A stretch of 64,000 bases of DNA from Enterovibrio paralichthyis (GTDB taxonomy: Bacteria; Pseudomonadota; Gammaproteobacteria; Enterobacterales; Vibrionaceae), in contig NZ_JAHUTS010000012.1 in assembly GCF_019209835.1 (NCBI RefSeq), positions 88,477-152,476 of the forward strand. Direction: 5' to 3'. Below, piece after piece: positions 27,201 through 35,695 of this stretch. Position 1 is the first letter of the stretch. Each line of letters starts with the position of its first letter. The notes beneath the pieces are model-generated. The model was not told the DNA's origin. It worked only from the letters and a program-made list of their open reading frames with translations, and did not search any database. Made by a program: the position numbers and the translations under genes.

Positions 27201-28891
27201 CCTACTTTTGCACCTTTACTTAGTTCAGAGGCCGGAATCATAAACGTCATTCGGGTAAAAGCGTCCTGCTTGCTGTCAATTTTCAGCGATGAGTCACGCC
27301 CAAACTGGTGTTCCAGCCGTTTTGTCACGATTTCCAACCCCAGTCCCTGATGGGTATCCGGCGGCGGCGAGAAACAGCCGGCGTTATCCTCCACGGTAAT
27401 TTCAAATCCGCCCGCTACCGGCGTGCTGTAAATATGGACGTTGCCGCCTTCCAACAAATTGGAAATGCCATGTTTGATGGCGTTTTCAACCAGCGGCTGC
27501 AAGGTAAAACTAGGCAGTTGTGTTTCCAGCAGGGCTTCGTCAATGGCGATATCGACGTTGAGCCTGTCAGTAAAGCGCGCTTTTTCAATGCTGAGGTAGG
27601 CATTCACATGCTCAAGCTCCTCGCGAAGCGATACGGTTCGAACATTTTGCTTGAGATTACTGCGGAAAAACTGCGACAGGTTCTGGATAAGCTCGCGGGC
27701 TTTGTCCGGGTCACGGCGAATCACCGCACTGATGGTATTGAGGGCATTAAACAGAAAATGCGGGTTAACCTGCGCCTGGAGCAGCTTGATTTCCACCTGC
27801 GTCAGCAGCGACTTCTGCTGCAGGTAACCGCTGAACAGGATTTGGCTGGAAAGCAGCTGGGCGATACCTTCGGCCATCGACATATTGATGGTGGAAAACA
27901 GTTTGTGCTTACGTTCATACAGTTTGATGGTGCCGACCACCTCGTCGCCTGAGCGCAGCGGGATAATCAGCGCAGAACCCAGCTTGCAGGTTGGGGACAG
28001 CGAGCATTGGTAGGGGTGTTCTTTACCATCGAGATAAATGATTTTGTTCTTGGCTATCGCATCCAGCGTACTTTGCGATGAAATTTTGGTCGCCGGTTTA
28101 TGGTGGTCATCGCCGATGCCGACGTAGGCAAGAATTTTCTCCCGGTCGGTAATGGAAACGGCACCCACCTGGGTTTCTTCGTAAACAATACGCGCAATTT
28201 TGTCGGCAGTTTCGTTATTAAAGCCATTGTGCAGGATGCCCACACAGCGATCAGCGATGGTCAGTGCCCGACGGGAAAAGGTGGCTGAGTATTTTTCAAA
28301 GATTGCCTTTCTGTCCTGCAGGATGCTCATAAACAGCGCAGCGCCCACGGAGTTTGAAATGATCATTGGCGCGGCAATGGTGGAAACCAGGGCATAAGCC
28401 TGATCAAACGGCTTGGCAAATATCAGCAGGATGATCATCTGCACCACTTCGGCAAAGAAGGTGATACCCAGAACGACAGCCGGATTAAACAACTGGCTGA
28501 CCCGGTTGCGTTTTACCAGATAGACATGGAGTAACCCGCCTATCAGGCCTTCTGCGGTTGTCGAAATGGCGCAGGCAAGATCGGTAAAACCGCCAAGGGT
28601 GTAACGGTGAATCCCTCCGGTCAGGCCGACAAAAAAACCAACCACAGGCCCGCCGAACAGGCCCCCCATCACTGCACCAATGGCGCGGGTGTTGGCTATG
28701 GCATCGTCAATATGGAGGCCAAAATAGGTACCGAGAATACAAAAAGCAGAAAAGAGGACGTAGCAAATCAGGCGGTGGCTTAAGCGTGAGGAGATATTCA
28801 GCAACGGCAGGATAATGGGTGTTTTGCTTAGCATGTAGGCCAACACCAGATACACGCACATTTGCTGAAGAAGAGAGATAACCAGTTCCAT
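27194..28891 (-). CDS. btsS: LytS-type sensor histidine kinase (BtsS/YehU-like)
   Basis: The 565-residue kinase has an N-terminal 5TM-LYT membrane domain (about 1-195), a GAF domain (about 215-345), and a His_kinase domain with phospho-acceptor His378 in QVNPHFLFNAL, followed by a HATPase domain (ENAIKHGI, GLGLEIV). This is the BtsS (YehU) architecture. In E. coli BtsS senses external pyruvate and with BtsR activates the pyruvate transporter BtsT. The cstA neighbour supports the same role here. Confidence 0.9.
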   Translation of the reverse strand: MELVISLLQQMCVYLVLAYMLSKTPIILPLLNISSRLSHRLICYVLFSAFCILGTYFGLHIDDAIANTRAIGAVMGGLFGGPVVGFFVGLTGGIHRYTLGGFTDLACAISTTAEGLIGGLLHVYLVKRNRVSQLFNPAVVLGITFFAEVVQMIILLIFAKPFDQAYALVSTIAAPMIISNSVGAALFMSILQDRKAIFEKYSATFSRRALTIADRCVGILHNGFNNETADKIARIVYEETQVGAVSITDREKILAYVGIGDDHHKPATKISSQSTLDAIAKNKIIYLDGKEHPYQCSLSPTCKLGSALIIPLRSGDEVVGTIKLYERKHKLFSTINMSMAEGIAQLLSSQILFSGYLQQKSLLTQVEIKLLQAQVNPHFLFNALNTISAVIRRDPDKARELIQNLSQFFRSNLKQNVRTVSLREELEHVNAYLSIEKARFTDRLNVDIAIDEALLETQLPSFTLQPLVENAIKHGISNLLEGGNVHIYSTPVAGGFEITVEDNAGCFSPPPDTHQGLGLEIVTKRLEHQFGRDSSLKIDSKQDAFTRMTFMIPASELSKGAKVGC

Positions 28892-28958
28892 GGTGAGCCC
28901 GTTTTATTGCGGCAATGAAGATGCCCGCTATTTTAGCCTGCTGGGTGCCAGATACAAC

Positions 28959-28980
28959 AAGAGCCCGGTATCGGGCTCTT
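28959..28980. terminator. Hairpin after cstA
   Basis: AAGAGCCCG pairs with CGGGCTCTT across a 4-base loop, 20 bases past the cstA stop on the minus strand. The following tract is only moderately T-rich. Confidence 0.55.
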
Positions 28981-28999
28981 GGCGGTAACGTATTGGCGA

Positions 29000-30484
29000 T
29001 TAAGCCGTTTTGGTGACGCCTTGTGGTTTCTCTTCGTCAGCCAAATCGGTTTCGCCTTTGCCATTGGAGGTTTTAATCACATAACCAGCCGCAGTCAGGG
29101 CGAACAGGATGCCCGCGATAGTTGACACATTCATCGGCAAACCAAAGCCCAGGGAGCTGTTGTTCAGGATGAAGGTGACACACACTGTGGTCATAAACAT
29201 CGCCGGTACTGTGGTGATCCAGTGCAGCTTGTTGTGGCGCAGCAGGTAAGCAGACGCTGTCCACAGCATCATTACTGCGGTTGCCTGGTTCGCGAAGCCG
29301 AAGTAGCGCCAGATGATACCGAAGTCTACCTGGGTCAGGATGCCACCGATAACGAACAGTGGCAGTGCCATCATCAGGCGGTTGCGCAGTGTTTTCTGCT
29401 CCATGTTGAAGTATTCAGCCAGGATCAGGCGGCTTGAGCGGAACGCGGTGTCACCGGAAGTGATTGGCAGGATAACCACGCCCAGGAAGGCGATGATGCC
29501 ACCGAACACACCCAGCAGACCGAAGGACGCGCCGTAAACCACGTTACCAGGGCCACCGTTTTTCACGGCTTCACCCAGGCCTTCCAGTGTGCCGAAGAAT
29601 GACAGTGCAATCGCACACCAAATCAGGGCGATGATACCTTCACCGATCATTGCGCCGTAGAACACAAAGCGGCCGTTCTTTTCGTTTTCCATGCAGCGTG
29701 CCATCAGCGGAGACTGGGTTGCGTGGAAGCCAGAGATAGCACCACAGGCGATGGTAATGAACAGGGCAGGCCACAGTGGCATGTCGTTCGGGTTCAGGTT
29801 GGTGAACATGTCCGCGAATTCAAAGCCACCCATCACAGTGTGTTCTTCAGACAGACCAATGGCAGTCATCAGGCCGACAGACATGAAAATCAGCAGCGCG
29901 CCGAAGAATGGGTAGAAACGGCCGATGATTTTGTCGACAGGAACGATAGTCGCGATGATGTAGTACGCGAAGATGATCACTACCATGGTACCCATGCTGA
30001 CCGTCAGGCTGGTTTGCTCGTTGATCAGGTTAGTGATCATGCCTGCAGGCGCAGAGACAAACACCACACCAACCAGCAGCAACAGGATAATGGCAAAAAT
30101 GTTCATAAAGTGTTTTGCGCCGTTACCCAAATAGCGACCGGTAATAGTTGGTACAGATGCACCGCCGTTACGGACAGAAAGCATGCCTGAGAAGTAATCA
30201 TGCACTGCGCCCGCAAACACACAACCAATCACAATCCAAAGCATCGCAGCCGGGCCGTAAAGGGCACCCATGATTGGGCCAAAAATTGGACCGACACCGG
30301 CAATGTTCAGCAGTTGGACCAGGTAGACCTTAGGGGTCGACATTGGCACGTAATCCACGCCATCTGTTTTGGTGTGGGCAGGTGTTTTACGGTTTTCATT
30401 GATACCGAATACCTTCTCCACAAAGGCACCGTAGATAAAGTATCCGCCAATCAGCGCGGCGACACAGGTGAGAAACCACAACAT
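29000..30484 (-). CDS. cstA: CstA-family peptide/pyruvate transporter (short form)
   Basis: The 494-residue protein has the N-terminal CstA signature (FVEKVFGINENRKTPAH, DYVPM, VYLVQLLNIAGVGPIFGPI) and about 12-14 membrane segments. It is shorter than E. coli CstA and BtsT (about 700) and matches the short form typical of Vibrio. CstA/BtsT proteins take up peptides or pyruvate during carbon limitation. It lies next to the BtsS/BtsR-like pair on the same strand and has three LytTR-like direct repeats in its promoter, so pyruvate uptake is the best guess. Confidence 0.88.
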   Translation of the reverse strand: MLWFLTCVAALIGGYFIYGAFVEKVFGINENRKTPAHTKTDGVDYVPMSTPKVYLVQLLNIAGVGPIFGPIMGALYGPAAMLWIVIGCVFAGAVHDYFSGMLSVRNGGASVPTITGRYLGNGAKHFMNIFAIILLLLVGVVFVSAPAGMITNLINEQTSLTVSMGTMVVIIFAYYIIATIVPVDKIIGRFYPFFGALLIFMSVGLMTAIGLSEEHTVMGGFEFADMFTNLNPNDMPLWPALFITIACGAISGFHATQSPLMARCMENEKNGRFVFYGAMIGEGIIALIWCAIALSFFGTLEGLGEAVKNGGPGNVVYGASFGLLGVFGGIIAFLGVVILPITSGDTAFRSSRLILAEYFNMEQKTLRNRLMMALPLFVIGGILTQVDFGIIWRYFGFANQATAVMMLWTASAYLLRHNKLHWITTVPAMFMTTVCVTFILNNSSLGFGLPMNVSTIAGILFALTAAGYVIKTSNGKGETDLADEEKPQGVTKTA

Positions 30485-30562
30485 AGCAATCGTCCTTATT
30501 AAGTTGATTCACGCTGCCCACACTACGGTGTCAGTAGCAAGGAAGCATTCGCTCAGTGGTTG

Positions 30563-30608
30563 AGTGGTGGAATAGCAAATTAAGCGGTAGCTATGGAGAT
30601 TAAGTGGC
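30563..30608 (-). promoter_or_regulatory. Three LytTR (BtsR)-like direct repeats upstream of cstA
   Basis: On the minus strand GCCACT (30608-30603), ACCGCT (30588-30583) and ACCACT (30568-30563) occur at exactly 20-base intervals, the last 79 bases before the cstA start. An extra ACCACT lies at 30560-30555. These resemble ACC(A/G)CT repeats described for E. coli BtsR/YehT, as I recall. The regular two-turn spacing argues for a real binding array. Confidence 0.55.
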
Positions 30609-30661
30609 AGGTAAAAAAAAGGTGCGACACGCGCACCTCTAACGGATTAATGGTCCGGGCA

Positions 30662-32053
30662 CTACATGCTCATCCCCATGCCCGCGTTGGCTTTTTTGCC
30701 AACCTGATAGAACCAGAAGGAAAGGGGGATGAAGATAAGGTTCATCACTGTGGTGAAGTTCCAGCCAAACCCATCCTGAATCAAAGGTCGTAAGTTATCG
30801 CTGGAAACCGCAACACCAAAGCCGGTGAAAATCGCGTCGATGGCCAGCCCGGTAAAGACGATACCGGCGAACAACAGGCCGACAATCCACTTGGTAGGGC
30901 GATTGCCGTAGTAGCGCTGGTAGACGCGGATCATAGGAATGGTCAGCACATCGGCCAGGATGAAACCAATCACCCCACCGAACGAAATGCCACCGTGCCA
31001 GAGCGCCGCTGCCAGCAGCAGGTTACCGACTGAGCAGACGTAGGCAATCATGGCAACAAACACGCCAATCACTACATCAATAAAGGAGTGGAGGAAAGCA
31101 GGCAGCGCCGTATCGTTGCTGATAAACAGGGTGCGCCAGCCATCCATAGGTACGATCGCGATCAGCAGCGACGACACTACAACACCAATCAGGATCTCTT
31201 TGCCGATCATGCCAATGTCCATGTGAAAGAAACTGGCGGCTTTGGTGATTTTGGCTTTGGTGGAATCATCGTCCTGTGCGTTGGCGCTATTTTCCATATG
31301 CATATGATCATGACCACCGTGACCAGCGCCTCCTGACATGTCCATCCCACAGTCTGCATGTTCCATTTCCACATGATGATGCTCATGGGCGTCTTCGGCG
31401 ACATGCTTCATGTCCTGATGCTCGTGATGCTCATCGGAACCGTGCTCCATATGCATATGGTCATGGCCTTCATGGTGCATGTGGGCATGGTCATGGGCAC
31501 TGTGATCCATCGCCATATGGTCGTGACCGGAAGAGCCTGACATATCCATGCCGCAATCGCTCATGGCGGCGGCCTGTGGCTTTTCCTCTGCCGCGACTTT
31601 TTCCCTTAACTCGGCTTCGACATCTTTCGGGAAGAACCGCTCGAACAGGAAGGCGACAGTCATGATAAGAATCAAGCCGCCAATCACTTCGCCCCAGAAG
31701 AAAGTCCAGCCAAGCAGGGCAACCAGCACAATAAACATTTCAACAATCAGGTTTGTGCTGGAAACCAGAAACGCCATGGCATTTGCCAGCGTGGATTTTT
31801 TCATGATCAAGGTATGCGACATGGAAGCTGCGGCATAAGAACAGGAAGACGAAACCACACCAAGCAGTGTGGTGAACGTCAGGCTTCGGGGGCTGGTGTG
31901 ACCAAGATGCTTGACCACCGTATCCATAGGAAGAAGATGCCGGATAAACGCTGACAGCATCAAACCAAAGGCCAGGGGCCAGTATATTTGCCAAATCATA
32001 TTGAACAGCACATCAATGATATGTAGGAAAAAGTTGTCGCTTCCGCCGCTCAT
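30662..32053 (-). CDS. SO_0444-family Cu/Zn efflux permease with His/Met-rich loop
   Basis: This inner-membrane permease (463 residues) has two sets of about four membrane segments. The first set carries the conserved GVVSSSCSYAAASMSHTL motif with Cys71. Between the sets, residues 164-254 form a hydrophilic loop with over twenty His and many Met and Asp residues, built from a repeat of DCGMDMSG (166 and 234) followed by GHDHM-type motifs. This matches the SO_0444-type permease family linked to Cu and Zn efflux. AAGGA precedes the ATG. It stands alone, and the 317-base gap upstream should hold its promoter. Confidence 0.85.
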   Translation of the reverse strand: MSGGSDNFFLHIIDVLFNMIWQIYWPLAFGLMLSAFIRHLLPMDTVVKHLGHTSPRSLTFTTLLGVVSSSCSYAAASMSHTLIMKKSTLANAMAFLVSSTNLIVEMFIVLVALLGWTFFWGEVIGGLILIMTVAFLFERFFPKDVEAELREKVAAEEKPQAAAMSDCGMDMSGSSGHDHMAMDHSAHDHAHMHHEGHDHMHMEHGSDEHHEHQDMKHVAEDAHEHHHVEMEHADCGMDMSGGAGHGGHDHMHMENSANAQDDDSTKAKITKAASFFHMDIGMIGKEILIGVVVSSLLIAIVPMDGWRTLFISNDTALPAFLHSFIDVVIGVFVAMIAYVCSVGNLLLAAALWHGGISFGGVIGFILADVLTIPMIRVYQRYYGNRPTKWIVGLLFAGIVFTGLAIDAIFTGFGVAVSSDNLRPLIQDGFGWNFTTVMNLIFIPLSFWFYQVGKKANAGMGMSM

Positions 32054-32370
32054 GGGAGAGATCCTTACTGTTAGCTGAGCCGTGTCGAAACAGGCTTTTT
32101 AAGATCTTTTACTCTAGCGGTTGCTAATAGAGGGATGTGTATCGAATAAGGAGCAGACAGTATAAATAATGCTGACTTAATAAAATGTAACTTGGTGATC
32201 GGTGAAATATACAGCAAAGGCTCTTGAAATCAGCGTTTGGGCGTGAAGCTCGGCACTAAATCAAGGCGACGTTATATCTTCCTGAAAGCCAGTCGGTAGA
32301 CTGAAGCCAACGCATAAATATTGGGTTTGCCATTCGCCATTCAAATGCAAAGGCAGGCAATGAAAGATAA
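32054..32370. other. Divergent intergenic region between the metal permease and the winged-helix gene
   Basis: These 317 bases contain no credible gene. A CTCTA-N11-TAGAG dyad lies at 32112-32132, on the permease side, and could be a MerR-type operator, but the match is weak. The rest shows nothing I can name. Confidence 0.4.
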
Positions 32371-32682
32371 ATGAAAGGGAGCAATTCATTGGATAAACCA
32401 AGTAAGACAAAAACCAGCTTTTACCGCCGCTTGCTGGTCGCTCACCTGATCGAATCCGGTGTGAATACGGTACCGGCTATTATGAGCGAAACAGGAATGC
32501 CGCGCCGTACCGCGCAAGACACTATCGAGGCGCTGGGTGAGTTGGATATCGACGTGGAGTTTGTCGGTGCTAACAAAAACGGCGGCTACACCCTGAAAAG
32601 CTGGGGTGCCATCAACAAAACTTGGGTGAAAAAGCACCTTGATGACATCAAAACCCTGCTGGACTATCCCCTCAATTTCTAG
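32371..32682 (+). CDS. Small winged-helix DNA-binding protein
   Basis: The 103-residue product has a helix-turn-helix: an N-terminal helix (FYRRLLVAHLIESGVNTVPAI), a recognition region (MSETGMPRRTAQDTIEALGEL) and a wing (VEFVGANKNGGYTL). This fits the HTH_43-type winged-helix family common in Vibrio and Shewanella, whose targets are unknown. The stop codon TAG lies within the left end of the adjacent inverted-repeat element, so the element abuts or defines the gene's end. Confidence 0.75.
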   Translation: MKGSNSLDKPSKTKTSFYRRLLVAHLIESGVNTVPAIMSETGMPRRTAQDTIEALGELDIDVEFVGANKNGGYTLKSWGAINKTWVKKHLDDIKTLLDYPLNF

Positions 32683-32962
32683 GGGCTGTTGACCTTTGGT
32701 GATGATTTTTGCAGCAGTTTGTGGGGATTTTATGCAAGGCAGAAGCTTCGATGTGTAGCTAGCCTACATGAGACGCTGATAACGCAGCAGAAATTCCCCA
32801 CAAACGCTGCCCGAAGGGTTCGACTGCGCGTCCCGTACCCTAAGCGTTTTATGCTTTGTTGAGGTGTATTTGCTTAGAATAACTAGGCGGCACACACCTC
32901 GCCGCGCCTAAAACGCTTATGGCTAGAACAAAATTTAACCACCAAAGGTCAACAGCCCCTAG
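32679..32962. mobile_element. MITE-like inverted-repeat element
   Basis: The ends are perfect 23-bp inverted repeats: CTAGGGGCTGTTGACCTTTG plus GTG at 32679-32701 and its complement at 32940-32962. Inside are nested stems: 32711-32730 with 32791-32810 (about 18 of 20), TAAGCGTTTTA (32841-32851) with TAAAACGCTTA (32909-32919), and GAGGTGT with ACACCTC. No coding frame is present. The 284-bp size, terminal repeats and lack of genes fit a miniature transposable element or a large repeat-type terminator. CTAG at each end is palindromic, so a target duplication cannot be proved. Confidence 0.6.
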
Positions 32963-32978
32963 GGTCAGCAGACCCTAA

Positions 32979-35546
32979 TTAAAACTCATCCCAGTCGTTG
33001 GCATCATGTCTCTCTACCGGCTTAGGTTTAGGGATTTCAGGCATGAGCATCGGCGACAGGGTTGTGGGCTCATTTTTCGTCGAGAAGAACGACAGCAGAG
33101 ACAACATATATTTCGCCTGGGAGGCCATTGTGGCACTGGCGGTAGCGGTCTCCTCCACCATTGCTGCATTCTGTTGCGTCATCACATCCATTTGAGAAAC
33201 GGCCTGATTCACTTGCTGGATGCCCATAGCCTGTTCGGTTGCACTGGTGGCAAGCTGGGTGATAAGCACATTCACATCACTTACCGCTTTCTGGATCTCT
33301 TCTAGCGTTGCGCCAGAGCGGTTAATCAATTCAGAGCCCGACTCAACCTTGGAAACACTGTCTTCAATCAGGGTTTTGATCTCTTTGGCGGCGGTGGCGC
33401 ATCGCTGGGCAAGAGAGCGGACTTCACCGGCGACCACGGCAAAACCGCGGCCTTGTTCCCCAGCACGGGCAGCTTCGACAGATGCATTCAGTGCCAGCAG
33501 GTTGGTCTGGAATGCGAGTACATCAATGACACTGATGATTTCAGAGATTTTACGGCTGGACTGGTTGATGTCTGCCATGGCAGAGATGGCGGCTGAAACT
33601 ACTTTACCGCCTTCACTCGCGCGTTCATCGGCATGCTGTGCCAGTTTGCTGGCCGCAGTCGCCTGATCGGAGTTTTCCGACAGGGTAGTTGTCATTTGCT
33701 CCATACTTGCTGCCGTTTCTTCCAGGCTGGAGGATTGCTCTTCGGTGCGTTTGCTCAAATCCTGGTTGGCTGCAGCAATTTCTTCCGCCCCATTGGAAAC
33801 ACTGGACGCTGACTGTCGCATATCAACCACAACCTGATTCAGCCGGCGAATGGTGCTGTTGGCATCATTCTGCAGCTTGGCGAACGTGCCGTTGTACATC
33901 CCTTCGATTTCCGCATCCAGTTTGCCATCTGAAAGGGCATCAAACACTCTCACTGTCTCTTCCAAAGAGTTACCGATGATATCCATCATCTGGTTCAGCC
34001 CTTCGGCGACGTAAAGGAAGAATCCCTCTTTATCGTAAGTATCGATGCGAGAATTCAGATCCCCGTTTTGTGCCCTGTCGATAATATCCTTGATTTGACG
34101 TTCTGACATGCGCTCGCTGGTGGTATCCAGCCACTCAGTGACGGTGCCTATGCGTTCATTTTCATCGTTAAATACCGGGATCACCGTCAGGTTGAAGTAG
34201 AGCGCCCCTATCTGTACGTCTTCCGTCATGGCGTGGGTCAAGTCGTCCAGAAACTGGGGTTGCAGATAGGGAATATTGGCGATGGCAGAGATCTTGTCTT
34301 TGGTGAGTCTCTTCGCGCGAAAATCGGGATTCACACACTGGATTTCATTTTCACGTAATTTAAACAGGATGTTCGCCGCGTCATTGAGGTAGGTGACGGT
34401 GTGGTGCTTATCAACCATCACCACACTGGTTTTCACGCTGTCCAGTGCCTGCTTGATTTGTGTCAGGCGGATAGCAATGCGACGCTCTTCTTCGTATTTG
34501 GAGCGCAAATCGCTGAGGATCCATCCCGCAAAAGAGAGCGCAATGATCACCGCGACGCTGGACGTCAGCAACAGCCAATAGAACTGGTTGTACTGCGCAT
34601 CAATCCGCTCTTGAATGGTTGTTTCTATCCACGGCAGTGACTGGGAAACCAAGGTGCGGATTTCAGCGATGGCATGCGTGCCGCCTTCCCAGGATTCGGT
34701 GGAGGTGATGCTTTTGCCTTCGCCAGAGAGATAATCCAGCATGCGGTTGGAAAAGTCATTGATAGCGTCATGCGCATTGGTGGCGTAATTTCTCAGCGCG
34801 TTGTCGATGTTAGGGTCAGAAACAAAAACCTGTCTTAACTGGTAATACACTTCTGACATGCCCAACCCGGCGGCGACTTTGGTCAGGCTGTTTTTTTGTT
34901 GGAAGGACACCGTTTCACCCGATTCTTCTTTTGCCAGCATCCCAGAGCCCTTGCCCCTGGTAATACCGATAAGCTCCTGCTGGTGCAGGGCGAAGTTGGT
35001 TGCCAGGTTTATCAAATATGCACTGGTCGCCTGAGAGTCAAAAGAGAGGCCGGATTTATCCGCTATGGTGGTGAGTATTTGGCGAAGTTGCTGCACGGCG
35101 TCTGTATAACGGGCGAAGACTTCGTCGGGTTTGCCGGAAAACTCTTTGTCTTTGAGGTTTTCCCAATGAAGCCGGAACCGGTTCAGTTCTTCAACAACAT
35201 CGACACGCAAACGGATATCTTCGTTGCTGGCAAGGGAAACCAAGGCGGAAATTTTGGCATCGACAGTGCGCTGACCTTCACGGATTTTAGGAAGGACGGA
35301 ATCATCACCATTGAGATAGCGGTTGGTGTTTCCGCGAACTTGCTGGATGGGGGTAATGATTTCATAGACCGGCCACACCAGTTTCAGTCCCTGTAGTTCG
35401 CCTTCGTCACGCCCAATGCTTGCCAGATTCTGGCGGATGGTTGAATACATCAGGTAGGAGATAGCAAGCACCAGCAAAGCCACCACAATACCAATTTTCG
35501 AGCCGGCACTGAGGCGGGAAAAGAACAGGGTGTTCAGGTTTTTCAT
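32979..35546 (-). CDS. Methyl-accepting chemotaxis protein with PAS-like and HAMP-like regions
   Basis: From the ATG at 35546 the chemoreceptor is 855 residues. It has a membrane segment at about 15-35, a long periplasmic helical domain (about 40-320), a second membrane segment (about 322-345), a PAS-like domain (about 365-475), HAMP-like helices (about 480-575), and the signalling domain with the conserved tip (LAFQTNLLALNASVEAARAG, EQGRGFAVVAGEVRSLAQR). The last residues NDWDEF resemble a CheR/CheB docking pentapeptide. The ligand is unknown. It is transcribed alone. Confidence 0.9.
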   Translation of the reverse strand: MKNLNTLFFSRLSAGSKIGIVVALLVLAISYLMYSTIRQNLASIGRDEGELQGLKLVWPVYEIITPIQQVRGNTNRYLNGDDSVLPKIREGQRTVDAKISALVSLASNEDIRLRVDVVEELNRFRLHWENLKDKEFSGKPDEVFARYTDAVQQLRQILTTIADKSGLSFDSQATSAYLINLATNFALHQQELIGITRGKGSGMLAKEESGETVSFQQKNSLTKVAAGLGMSEVYYQLRQVFVSDPNIDNALRNYATNAHDAINDFSNRMLDYLSGEGKSITSTESWEGGTHAIAEIRTLVSQSLPWIETTIQERIDAQYNQFYWLLLTSSVAVIIALSFAGWILSDLRSKYEEERRIAIRLTQIKQALDSVKTSVVMVDKHHTVTYLNDAANILFKLRENEIQCVNPDFRAKRLTKDKISAIANIPYLQPQFLDDLTHAMTEDVQIGALYFNLTVIPVFNDENERIGTVTEWLDTTSERMSERQIKDIIDRAQNGDLNSRIDTYDKEGFFLYVAEGLNQMMDIIGNSLEETVRVFDALSDGKLDAEIEGMYNGTFAKLQNDANSTIRRLNQVVVDMRQSASSVSNGAEEIAAANQDLSKRTEEQSSSLEETAASMEQMTTTLSENSDQATAASKLAQHADERASEGGKVVSAAISAMADINQSSRKISEIISVIDVLAFQTNLLALNASVEAARAGEQGRGFAVVAGEVRSLAQRCATAAKEIKTLIEDSVSKVESGSELINRSGATLEEIQKAVSDVNVLITQLATSATEQAMGIQQVNQAVSQMDVMTQQNAAMVEETATASATMASQAKYMLSLLSFFSTKNEPTTLSPMLMPEIPKPKPVERHDANDWDEF

Positions 35547-35662
35547 AGCAGTCCCCAATCCGCCCTTCGACAGGGTGTTAAAACAGATAGCGTACTGTTT
35601 CTAATCTATTTTTATATTTCTTAAAAATAGCACACGATATGTGAGGCAGATCGGGATGAGAG

Positions 35663-35684
35663 GCCACCGGTCAAATCCGGTGGC
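35663..35684 (-). terminator. Hairpin after fabV
   Basis: GCCACCGG pairs with CCGGTGGC over a 6-base loop, 12 bases past the fabV stop. It lacks a T tract, so function is uncertain. Confidence 0.4.
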
Positions 35685-35695
35685 AAGAGGCAGGG

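Noticed and set aside
32679..32962. An integron attC site
   Set aside because: The ends lack the GTTRRRY/RYYYAAC core sites, and no integrase or cassette array is present.
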